Assembly: GCA_013697015.1 (NCBI GenBank) | Contig: JACCXL010000136.1 | Span: forward strand, 1 to 5,440 | DNA: 5,440 bases | Direction: 5' to 3' | From: Chthoniobacterales bacterium | Lineage (GTDB): Bacteria > Verrucomicrobiota > Verrucomicrobiia > Chthoniobacterales > UBA10450 | Shown: positions 1 to 5,440 of the stretch, piece by piece | Layout of the letters: the number at the start of each line of letters is the position of its first letter | Numbering within the stretch: position 1 is the first letter of the stretch | Notes under the pieces: model-generated | Databases searched by the model: none | What the model saw: only the letters and a program-made list of their open reading frames with translations | What the model was told of the DNA's origin: nothing | Translations under genes and position numbers: made by a program

Positions 1-1070
1 GAAAAGTCCATGCCCCACCTCCCCAAACGTACGCGCCACGCGAAGGCATTCGCGTTCACCGCCACACCAACTAACCAGCAAGCCGGAACAAGCGCTGGCA
101 TGGAATAGCGCGGCAAGTCTCCCGGAAGCAGATTCACGACGAGGAATGGAATCGCGGTGCCCCAGACGACGCCTTTGGCGAGGGCTCGTTCCCGCTGATC
201 GCTCAGCAGGTTCACACGAACGAACGGCAGCAACGCCGCCCACGGCAAGAAGTAAGCGACGGCGCGGGGACTGTTCAGTAACCAATGATTGAGCTGAAAA
301 TCCTCGCCTGCGACGCGCCCGGAAAATTGGCGGCTCCAAACGCCGGCCACCCGTGTGTCGCGCAACATTTCCAGATACGGGAGCGCCCAAGCCGCGAAGA
401 TTCCAAGCATTAGTATTAGCCCAATGAAATGCGCGGGGTGCGTGAGAGCGCGCAGTTGACGATCTCGCCACAGGACGGCCGCGACGACTGAGTAGAAAAA
501 GAGAAGGTGAACGGGACCTTTGGCGAGAAGTCCCGCTCCCAGGAAGATCGCCGGGATCAACCAGGTCAGCCAAGGCGATCGGCGTTCCTGCCAGAAGGCC
601 AGCCAGCAGATCAGGGCCAGCCCGAAGAGCGAGACGTAAAGTGCTTCGATCTCGATAAGGCGGCCTTTCTCGAGGATGCCGAAATTGAGCAACCAGGCGA
701 ACGCCGCCCAAAGCGCGCCGCGACCGAGCGCCCCGCGCGCGACCGTGACGAAGGCGAGCGCGACCAGCAAAACGCAGAGCGCGGAGGGCAGCCGTGCCGT
801 CCATTCGTCGCGCGCGCCGAACAGTTTAAAAGAGCCGGCCACGAGCCAGTTCACGAGCGGCGGTTTACGCAGGTAGGGTTCGCTCCCAATCATCGGCACG
901 ACGTAGCTCCGAAAGAGTTCGCGAGCGTCGTGCGCGGCGTTACCGGTGTCCAGCATCGTGACGGCGGGCAGAATGCGCCGGCCTTCTTCGCCTTTGATCT
1001 CGGGCAAACCGAGGCCTGGTAGATAAACCGCGGCCCAAACGACAAGCACGATTGCAATCGAGCGTCCCAT
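1..1070 (-). CDS. GT39/ArnT-like membrane glycosyltransferase, 3' end outside window
   Basis: Reading the - strand from ATG at 1070-1068 gives 356 uninterrupted codons that run off the left edge, so the C-terminus is missing. The protein is very hydrophobic, with about ten likely membrane segments (roughly residues 4-22, 97-111, 118-133, 143-160, 168-184, 187-201, 213-231, 271-285, 299-315 and 323-340). The first extracytoplasmic loop carries the acidic pair E28-E29, then KPPL at 69-72 and RLPSAL at 93-98. A later LPRYSMPALVP segment (319-329) matches the 'RY..P' region of this clan. This layout is typical of the dolichyl/undecaprenyl-phosphate sugar transferases (PMT, ArnT, GT39 families), which move a sugar from a polyprenyl-phosphate carrier to lipid A, a glycan or a protein on the outer face of the inner membrane. 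The sugar and acceptor cannot be named. The start is the first ATG before a clear N-terminal membrane helix; only a weak purine stretch precedes it. It is divergent from nusA and probably functionally unrelated. Confidence 0.85.
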   Translation of the reverse strand, partial: MGRSIAIVLVVWAAVYLPGLGLPEIKGEEGRRILPAVTMLDTGNAAHDARELFRSYVVPMIGSEPYLRKPPLVNWLVAGSFKLFGARDEWTARLPSALCVLLVALAFVTVARGALGRGALWAAFAWLLNFGILEKGRLIEIEALYVSLFGLALICWLAFWQERRSPWLTWLIPAIFLGAGLLAKGPVHLLFFYSVVAAVLWRDRQLRALTHPAHFIGLILMLGIFAAWALPYLEMLRDTRVAGVWSRQFSGRVAGEDFQLNHWLLNSPRAVAYFLPWAALLPFVRVNLLSDQRERALAKGVVWGTAIPFLVVNLLPGDLPRYSMPALVPACWLVGVAVNANAFAWRVRLGRWGMDF

Positions 1071-1149
1071 CGGCTGACTCTTACGAACACCTCGCGCGTT
1101 GCAAAGCATTTCCGGAAGGGCGCACCGGCCGGCTCGACGGATTAGCGGC

Positions 1150-1178
1150 TTGACGGGGGCAACTTGGAAAATTAACGT
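1150..1178 (+). promoter_or_regulatory. Candidate sigma70-type promoter of the nusA operon
   Basis: TTGACG at 1150-1155 matches the -35 consensus at five of six positions. Seventeen bases later, TAACGT at 1173-1178 keeps the key T1, A2 and T6 of the -10 box. Transcription would start near 1185, about 60-70 nt ahead of nusA. It is the best promoter-like pair I found in the divergent spacer. No convincing promoter could be picked for the - strand glycosyltransferase. Prediction is by eye; the -10 box is weak. Confidence 0.45.
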
Positions 1179-1202
1179 AGGTGTCTAGTCCGCGGAGGAT
1201 TG

Positions 1203-1230
1203 GAGTGGGAGCTGGTGTCCCACTCTTTTT
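1203..1230 (+). terminator. Intrinsic-terminator-like hairpin in the nusA leader (candidate attenuator)
   Basis: GAGTGGGA at 1203-1210 and TCCCACTC at 1218-1225 form a perfect 8-bp stem (five G-C pairs) with a 7-nt loop. TTTTT at 1226-1230 follows directly, and further T-rich sequence (CGTCTTT) follows that. Stem plus T-run is the form of a Rho-independent terminator acting on the + strand. The other strand has no T-run after the stem, so it does not serve the divergent gene. No + strand gene is seen upstream, so the RNA it would stop is the nusA operon's own leader. It ends about 15-24 nt before the nusA start, which suggests attenuation. Confidence 0.7.
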
Positions 1231-1253
1231 CGTCTTTGGGCTCGATGTTTATT

Positions 1254-2504
1254 ATGAACGCCGAGTTTATTGCCATGTTGGATTACCTGGAACGGGAACG
1301 CGGAATCAAACGCGAAATCCTGCTCGAGGCAGTCTCGAACGCGCTCCTCTCGGCGTCCAAAAAGAGCATTGGCGCTTCGCGTGATTTGCACATCGATATC
1401 AATCCGAAGACGGGCGAGATCAAAGCGCTCGCGAGCATGCTCGTGGTTGAAAACGTCACGAATCCGCAGGACGAAATCACGCTTTCACAAGCACGGAAGC
1501 TGAAAGCCGAAGCCGCGATCGGCGAGACCATCGAGATGGAAGTGACGCCGCGCAACTTTGGTCGCATCGCCGCGCAAACGGCGAAGCAAGCGATGATGCA
1601 GCGCATCCGGCAGGTCGAGAAGGAAATGATCTACGAGGAGTTCAAGGATCGCGCGGGAGAGATCGTGAGCGGAACGGTGCGGCGTTTCGATCGTTCGGAT
1701 GTGATTCTCGATCTGGGAAAATTCGAAGCGATCATGCCGCAGCGCGAGCGCGTCGTGGTGGAGGACTATAATATCGGCGATCGGCTGCGCGCCTACGTCG
1801 TCGCGGTGGAGAACGGCATCCGCGGGCCCGAGATCATTGTTTCACGCAGTCATCCGAATTTTGTCCGACGTTTGTTTGAACTGGAAGTCAGCGAGATCGC
1901 GGACGGCACGGTGGAGATTCGCGGGATCGCGCGCGAAGCGGGTTATCGCACCAAGATCGCGGTCACGAGCGTGAACGACAGAGTTGACCCCGTCGGCGCC
2001 TGCGTCGGGATGCGCGGATCGCGTGTGAAGAACATTGTGCGCGAGCTCAACAACGAGAAAGTGGACATCATTCGCTGGAGCTCGGATCCGAAGGATTACG
2101 TCCTCGAGGCATTGAAGCCGGCTAAGGTGAAGAACCTCGTCTTCGATACAGAGAAAAAGAGCGTGCAGATTTCCGTCGACGAAGATCAGCTTTCCCTTGC
2201 GATCGGGAAAAAGGGGCAGAACGCACGGCTGACTTCGCGCCTGACGGGCTGGGAAATCAACATCGACAAGGACACGACCGCGACCCACCAGGTCGAACAG
2301 AAAGTCGCGCAAGCCGCTCAAACCCTCGCCATAGGGTTGCCGATTACGGCCGAGCAGGCGCTGACGCTGGTGACCTCCGGGTTTACCAATCTCGAGGGAT
2401 TACGCGACGCCGATGTGCAGGATTTGGTCGACATCCTTGCCGTCGACGAAGAAAAAGCGCGCGAGATTCATGAGGCGGCGCATCGAGAAGCAGTCGCGCA
2501 ATAA
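1254..2504 (+). CDS. nusA: Transcription termination/antitermination factor NusA
   Basis: NusA binds RNA polymerase and nascent RNA and modulates pausing, intrinsic termination and antitermination. From ATG 1254 the product is 416 residues. The N-terminal RNAP-binding domain covers about 1-130. An S1 domain follows at about 136-197. The KH pair carries VGACVGMRGSRV at 247-258 and, in the second KH, AIGKKGQNARL at 316-326 followed by LTGWEINI. A short helical C-terminal module (about 362-416) resembles one NusA AR/helix-hairpin-helix repeat. The length lies between NusA without C-terminal repeats (about 350-370) and the E. coli form with two (495). I chose the start because MNAEFIAMLDYLERERGIKREILLEA aligns end to end with known N-termini. 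ATG 1245 (three residues longer) is equally possible, and TTG 1200 would place the leader hairpin inside the gene. No good Shine-Dalgarno precedes 1245 or 1254. It is first in the operon: the usual rimP is absent upstream, where the neighbour is divergent. Confidence 0.96.
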   Translation: MNAEFIAMLDYLERERGIKREILLEAVSNALLSASKKSIGASRDLHIDINPKTGEIKALASMLVVENVTNPQDEITLSQARKLKAEAAIGETIEMEVTPRNFGRIAAQTAKQAMMQRIRQVEKEMIYEEFKDRAGEIVSGTVRRFDRSDVILDLGKFEAIMPQRERVVVEDYNIGDRLRAYVVAVENGIRGPEIIVSRSHPNFVRRLFELEVSEIADGTVEIRGIAREAGYRTKIAVTSVNDRVDPVGACVGMRGSRVKNIVRELNNEKVDIIRWSSDPKDYVLEALKPAKVKNLVFDTEKKSVQISVDEDQLSLAIGKKGQNARLTSRLTGWEINIDKDTTATHQVEQKVAQAAQTLAIGLPITAEQALTLVTSGFTNLEGLRDADVQDLVDILAVDEEKAREIHEAAHREAVAQ

Positions 2505-2535
2505 CATGGCCTTCCGTTAAGCAGCCGGAACCATG
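2505..2535 (+). promoter_or_regulatory. Bulged hairpin in the nusA-infB spacer
   Basis: Immediately after the nusA stop codon, CATGG (2505-2509) pairs with CCATG (2531-2535), and TTCCG (2512-2516) pairs with CGGAA (2526-2530). This gives a 10-bp stem with a two-C bulge and a 9-nt loop. It ends 13 nt before the infB Shine-Dalgarno. The only T-run (TTTT, 2543-2546) is 7 nt beyond the stem, so it is a poor terminator. It could be an RNA-processing site, an mRNA-stability element or a modulator of infB expression. The structure is visible; its role is inferred. Confidence 0.4.
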
Positions 2536-2548
2536 GCAACGATTTTAC

Positions 2549-2552
2549 AGGA
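2549..2552 (+). promoter_or_regulatory. Ribosome binding site of infB
   Basis: AGGA lies six bases before the ATG at 2559 and fixes that start. Two earlier ATGs in the spacer (2506 and 2533) are out of frame with infB, and both sit in the arms of the spacer hairpin. Confidence 0.65.
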
Positions 2553-2558
2553 ACTACC

Positions 2559-4847
2559 ATGCCAACCAAAACCACAACCAAGACCGCCGCGCGGAAGCCC
2601 GCGACCTCTCGTAAGCCGGTCAAGGAAAGTGTCGGCACGGTAGCGGCCAGCAAGTCAAAGGAAACAAAGAGCCAGAAGGCGGAAGCGGCGGCGAAACCGA
2701 CACGCTCCGGGATTACACCGATCACGGCAAAGGCTCACGCGCGGGTGGAGCCGGAGAAACCAGCTGAGACGCCGCCCGCCAAAGCTCGTCGTGTTTATGG
2801 CGCCACGGTCTCCTTGATTGACGAGAAGAAACCGGCGCCGAAACGGCCGGAAACGGAAGGGAAGATTCGCCGCGCGGTCCTGCCACCAATCTCACGCATC
2901 AAGGCAGCGGAGGCCACTTCCTCGGCCGCGACGCCGGCGGCGATCGCACCTGTTTTGGAACCCCAGCCCGCACTCGTCGGCGCACCCCCAGCGGCCCCCA
3001 CCGAAGCGGCTCCGATTGACTCGACCACTTCGGATGCGCCCGCCGCTCCCGGCGAACCCGTCGATCCGGCGAAAATCATTCACATCAAGCCGCCGATCAT
3101 CGTCAAAGATCTGGCGGCGCAACTCGGCGTGAAAAATTTCCAGCTCATCAAGGAGCTGATGACGGAGTTCAACATTTTCGCGAACCCGAATCTGACGATC
3201 GAGCCGGACGTGGCGACGAAGATTTGCGAGAAGCACGGATTCGTTTTCGAGATGGAGCGGCGCGAGAAGGGCGGCGGCGTCCACAAGGTGGAACAGGTGA
3301 TCGTGGCGCCGCCCCCGCCTGTTATTGCGAAGGAAGAGGACCTAAGAACACGAGGCCCGATCATCACTTTCATGGGTCATGTCGATCACGGCAAAACTTC
3401 GTTGATGGACGCGATCCGCAAGACGCGTGTCGCAGCCGGCGAGGCGGGCGGGATTACGCAACACGTCGGGGCCTACACGGTCGAGCATAAAGGAGCGCGC
3501 ATTACTTTTCTGGACACGCCGGGCCACGCGGCTTTCACGGCCATGCGAGCGCGCGGGGCTCACGTCACCGACATCGTGGTTTTGGTGGTGGCGGCCGATG
3601 ACGGCCTCATGCCGCAAACGATCGAGGCGATCAATCACGCGAAAGCGGCCGAGCACGTGAAAATCATGGTCGCGATCAACAAGATCGATCTGCCGTCTGC
3701 GAACATCGACCGGGTCAAGAAGCAACTTCAGGAACGCGAGCTAAGTCCCGAGGACTGGGGCGGCGATACCATTGTTGTGCCAGTCTCGGCCACGAAAGGA
3801 ATCGGGATTGATCAACTGCTCGAGAACATGGCTGTGCAAGCAGAAGTGATGGATCTGAAAGCTTCGCCGACAGCAACGCCGCGCGGCACTGTGATCGAAG
3901 CGCAGGTCGAAGCCGGCCGTGGTCCGACTGCGACCGTTATCGTGCAAATGGGAACCTTGCAACCGGGCGACGCATTCATCTGCGGCGATTACGCGGGCAA
4001 GGTGAAGGGATTGACAGATGACAGCGGCCAATCAATCAGACAGGCTGGGCCATCCACGCCGGTGCGCGTTCTCGGTTTCACCGGTCTACCCCAGGCGGGC
4101 GACGAGTTTTTGGTGATGGAGTCAGAGCGCTCGGCGAAAACGTTGAGTGAAGAGCGCTTGCTGGCGAAGCGTGCGGAGAAACTCAGCGCTCCGACCCGCG
4201 CGACACTCGAAAGCTTGCTCGAAGCGGCGGACGGTAAAAAGTATCTGCGCATCGTGCTGAAGTGCGACGCACAAGGCTCGCTCGAGGCGCTCACCACCGC
4301 ACTTGGCCAGATCGAGAGCAAGAAGATCGATCTTGAAATCATCCACGCCGGCGTTGGTCCGATTTCCGAATCTGATATCCTGCTCGCCAGCGCGTCGAAT
4401 GCGGTCGTCGTGGGCTTTAACATCAAAGTGGAAGCGATGGCGGTAAACGCGGCCAAGCGCGAAGGCGTGCAGGTCAAACTCTACAGCATCATTTACGAAC
4501 TGATTGATCAGATGAAAGAAGCGATGGCCGGGCTACTGGATCCGGAACATCGCGAAACCGTCATTGGTCATGCAGAAGTGAAACAGGTCTTCAAGTTGAG
4601 CCGGGGAATCGTGGCTGGCTGTCTCGTCACTGATGGGCGCATCAGCCGGACCGCGCGCGCGCGCGTCTTGCGGCGGCGCCAGCCGGTCTATGACGGCGGC
4701 CTCTCCACGCTGCGCCGCTTCCAGGACGATGTGAAGGAAGTCCGCGTCGGTTTGGAGTGCGGTATCAAGCTCGGCGATTTCAGCGAATATCAGGTCGGCG
4801 ACATTATCGAGTGCTACCAGCTCGAGCAGGTCGCGCAAAAATTGTAA
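2559..4847 (+). CDS. infB: Translation initiation factor IF-2
   Basis: IF2 is the GTPase that delivers fMet-tRNA to the 30S subunit and promotes 50S joining. The product is 762 residues. Residues 1 to about 170 are a Lys/Ala/Pro-rich, probably disordered linker. One IF2_N module spans about 174-230. The G domain begins near 266 with all five motifs: G1 GHVDHGKT (273-280), G2 GGITQH (297-302), G3 DTPG (319-322), G4 NKID (374-377) and G5 SAT (410-412). The beta-barrel domain II (about 441-525) and domain III (about 545-650) follow. The C-terminal fMet-tRNA-binding barrel (about 665-757) includes ECGIKLGDF and VGDIIECY. All domains are intact. The protein is shorter than E. coli IF2 (890), mainly because of its N-terminal region. 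It lies 54 nt after nusA and 71 nt before rbfA, all on one strand. The ylxR gene often found between nusA and infB is absent. I saw no convincing internal start for a shorter isoform. Confidence 0.98.
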   Translation: MPTKTTTKTAARKPATSRKPVKESVGTVAASKSKETKSQKAEAAAKPTRSGITPITAKAHARVEPEKPAETPPAKARRVYGATVSLIDEKKPAPKRPETEGKIRRAVLPPISRIKAAEATSSAATPAAIAPVLEPQPALVGAPPAAPTEAAPIDSTTSDAPAAPGEPVDPAKIIHIKPPIIVKDLAAQLGVKNFQLIKELMTEFNIFANPNLTIEPDVATKICEKHGFVFEMERREKGGGVHKVEQVIVAPPPPVIAKEEDLRTRGPIITFMGHVDHGKTSLMDAIRKTRVAAGEAGGITQHVGAYTVEHKGARITFLDTPGHAAFTAMRARGAHVTDIVVLVVAADDGLMPQTIEAINHAKAAEHVKIMVAINKIDLPSANIDRVKKQLQERELSPEDWGGDTIVVPVSATKGIGIDQLLENMAVQAEVMDLKASPTATPRGTVIEAQVEAGRGPTATVIVQMGTLQPGDAFICGDYAGKVKGLTDDSGQSIRQAGPSTPVRVLGFTGLPQAGDEFLVMESERSAKTLSEERLLAKRAEKLSAPTRATLESLLEAADGKKYLRIVLKCDAQGSLEALTTALGQIESKKIDLEIIHAGVGPISESDILLASASNAVVVGFNIKVEAMAVNAAKREGVQVKLYSIIYELIDQMKEAMAGLLDPEHRETVIGHAEVKQVFKLSRGIVAGCLVTDGRISRTARARVLRRRQPVYDGGLSTLRRFQDDVKEVRVGLECGIKLGDFSEYQVGDIIECYQLEQVAQKL
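4652..4665 (+). repeat. (CG)7 dinucleotide run inside infB
   Basis: Seven CG units in a row encode Thr-Ala-Arg-Ala-Arg-Val in the C-terminal tRNA-binding domain of IF2. The frame is intact through it. It is probably a by-product of GC-rich codons for a basic strand of the fold. Confidence 0.7.
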
Positions 4848-4906
4848 GCCGGCTGGACAGAACTTTATCGAGCGGCCGCAGGCAGCTCGGCCCAGTCCCG
4901 CCCGGC
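4848..4906 (+). promoter_or_regulatory. Possible structured RNA spacer between infB and rbfA
   Basis: The bases right after the infB stop can fold back on the region ahead of rbfA. GCCGG (4848-4852) pairs with CCGGC (4902-4906), and CTGG (4853-4856) pairs with CCAG (4892-4895), leaving a 6-nt bulge. Inside, CGAGC (4869-4873) pairs with GCTCG (4885-4889). There is no T-run, so it is not a terminator. GC-rich sequence folds easily by chance, so the support is modest. Confidence 0.25.
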
Positions 4907-4918
4907 ACATTCCACTGC

Positions 4919-5272
4919 ATGAAACATCGGTTATTACGCGTAAACGAACTGGTGAAGCGCGAACTGAGCGGTCTGATTGCGCGTGAGCTCACCTTCGACC
5001 GCGCGCTCGTGACCGTGAATGATGTGAGCGTCACTCCCGATCTCAAAAACGCGCACGTCTATGTGAGCGTTCTCGGCTCGGCCGTGCGCGGGAGTGCGAT
5101 GGCGAAGCTGGAGGAAAATCGCGCCACGCTCCAGGCTCTCCTCGCGAAACAAGTCGTCTTGAAATACACGCCGCACCTGACGTTCCATCTCGACGATTCA
5201 ATTGAACGAGGCGCGCGCGTGATCGAAATCCTGCAAACCATCGACCCACCCACCGCAGAGGAGGAAGGATGA
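4919..5272 (+). CDS. rbfA: 30S ribosome-binding factor RbfA
   Basis: RbfA is a small KH-like protein that binds the 30S subunit and helps the 5' end of 16S rRNA mature, especially in the cold. The product is 117 residues, close to the family's usual 110-135. Family signatures are visible: NELVKRELSGLIARE at 9-23, the VTVNDVSVTPDLKNAHVYVSVLG strand-helix-strand core at about 30-52, and LKYTPHLTFHLDDSIERG near 81-98, where family members read 'PxLxFxxDxSxExG'. The start is ATG 4919, because this is where homology begins. The same frame is open back to 4757, but that stretch overlaps infB and does not look like RbfA. No Shine-Dalgarno precedes the ATG: the upstream bases are pyrimidine-rich. Translation may depend on ribosomes arriving from infB or on an SD-independent route. 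The stop overlaps the next gene's start by four bases. Confidence 0.95.
   Translation: MKHRLLRVNELVKRELSGLIARELTFDRALVTVNDVSVTPDLKNAHVYVSVLGSAVRGSAMAKLEENRATLQALLAKQVVLKYTPHLTFHLDDSIERGARVIEILQTIDPPTAEEEG
5259..5264 (+). promoter_or_regulatory. Ribosome binding site of the DHH phosphoesterase gene
   Basis: A full AGGAGG lies four bases before the ATG at 5269, inside the last codons of rbfA. It is the only consensus Shine-Dalgarno in this operon segment that is well placed for one of its genes, and it fixes the start of the next gene. Confidence 0.8.
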
Positions 5273-5440
5273 ACGGAACCGCTGCGAGTGGAACGGCGCC
5301 GGCCGCGCGCACGACGCAGTCGAGCCTCGCGGAAATCGCGGCCGCACTCCGGGCGCATCAGCGCTTTGTCATCATCAGCCATGTGCGTCCCGACGGGGAC
5401 GCGCTGGGAAGCGAACTTGCGCTCGGCTTGTCGCTGCTGG
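5269..5440 (+). CDS. DHH-family phosphoesterase (NrnA-like), 5' part only
   Basis: The first 57 codons lie in the window; the rest runs off the right edge. After a short Ala/Thr-rich N-terminus and an amphipathic helix (SLAEIAAALRAHQRF), the segment VIISHVRPDGDALGSELALG at about 34-53 is motif I of the DHH superfamily. In that motif, H and the D residues of PDGDA bind the catalytic manganese ions. This matches the bifunctional oligoribonuclease/pAp phosphatase (NrnA) branch, which degrades 2-5 nt RNAs and dephosphorylates 3'-phosphoadenosine 5'-phosphate. An NrnA-type DHH gene commonly follows rbfA in bacteria, often ahead of truB and ribF, and that supports the call. The start overlaps the rbfA stop (ATGA), so the two genes are probably translationally coupled. 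The DHH and DHHA1 motifs themselves are outside the window, so RecJ-type or other DHH relatives cannot be fully excluded. Confidence 0.85.
   Translation, partial: MNGTAASGTAPAARTTQSSLAEIAAALRAHQRFVIISHVRPDGDALGSELALGLSLL

Noticed and set aside
507..1022. 171-codon open frame on the + strand
   Set aside because: It is antisense to the glycosyltransferase. Its product is a charged, low-complexity sequence with no recognisable domain, while the opposite strand gives a clear multi-spanning membrane protein.
1119..1140. CCGGCCGG palindrome in the divergent spacer as an operator
   Set aside because: It is short, made only of G and C, not repeated, and not placed over either predicted promoter element.
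1071..1199. Promoter for the divergent glycosyltransferase
   Set aside because: Several partial matches exist on the - strand, but none combines a good -35 and -10 at 16-18 bp spacing.
1842..2321. 159-codon open frame on the - strand
   Set aside because: It lies wholly opposite the KH region of nusA. Long antisense frames are expected from GC-rich codon bias, and no domain is visible.
2505..2546. Spacer hairpin as a classical intrinsic terminator
   Set aside because: The T-run is only four bases long and begins 7 nt after the stem, and infB follows at once in the same operon.
2892..3284. 130-codon - strand frame, and a 104-codon Arg-rich + strand frame at 2818-3132
   Set aside because: Both arise from the repetitive Ala/Pro-rich codons of the IF2 N-terminal linker.
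3989..4477. 162-codon open frame on the - strand
   Set aside because: It is a shadow of infB domains II-III with no recognisable family.
4872..4879. GCGGCCGC palindrome in the infB-rbfA spacer
   Set aside because: An 8-bp GC palindrome is expected by chance in DNA this GC-rich and has no second copy nearby.
4757..4918. Upstream extension of the rbfA frame, overlapping infB
   Set aside because: The extra 54 residues are Arg-rich and unlike RbfA. Homology starts at the ATG at 4919.

Overview
This is a chromosomal window from a GC-rich bacterium. It carries the conserved transcription and translation cluster nusA - infB - rbfA - DHH phosphoesterase on the + strand. Upstream and divergent on the - strand is the 5' part of a membrane glycosyltransferase gene that runs off the left edge. 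Codon use is GC-rich and even across the genes, and there is no sign of mobile DNA, phage, CRISPR, tRNA or rRNA. The order nusA-infB-rbfA-DHH is widespread in bacteria. The wording of NusA and IF2, with single IF2_N and C-terminal NusA repeat modules, together with the loss of rimP and ylxR from the locus, would suit a Verrucomicrobia-like (PVC group) soil bacterium. That placement is an inference from recall, not a proof.

Layout: 1-1070 (-) is a partial GT39/ArnT-like polyprenyl-phosphate-sugar glycosyltransferase. The divergent spacer, 1071-1253, holds a plausible sigma70-type promoter for the nusA operon (TTGACG - 17 bp - TAACGT). Downstream of it lies a perfect 8-bp hairpin followed by a run of five T, which is the form of an intrinsic terminator, just ahead of the nusA start. 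nusA is 1254-2504. A 54-nt spacer with a bulged 10-bp hairpin leads to infB (2559-4847). A 71-nt foldable spacer leads to rbfA (4919-5272), whose start has no Shine-Dalgarno. rbfA overlaps by 4 nt (ATGA) a DHH-family phosphoesterase gene that continues past the right edge.

The genes fit together as follows: NusA controls RNA polymerase pausing, termination and antitermination; IF2 places the initiator tRNA on the ribosome; RbfA matures the 30S subunit; the DHH enzyme probably degrades very short RNAs (nanoRNAs) or pAp.

The most interesting signal is the terminator-like hairpin in the nusA leader. No + strand gene lies upstream for it to terminate, so it probably acts as an attenuator of the nusA operon. 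NusA, which stimulates intrinsic termination, could use it to limit its own synthesis. Nothing here amounts to a wholly new system. The leader attenuator, the two intergenic RNA structures and the uneven ribosome-binding signals are the points worth testing.
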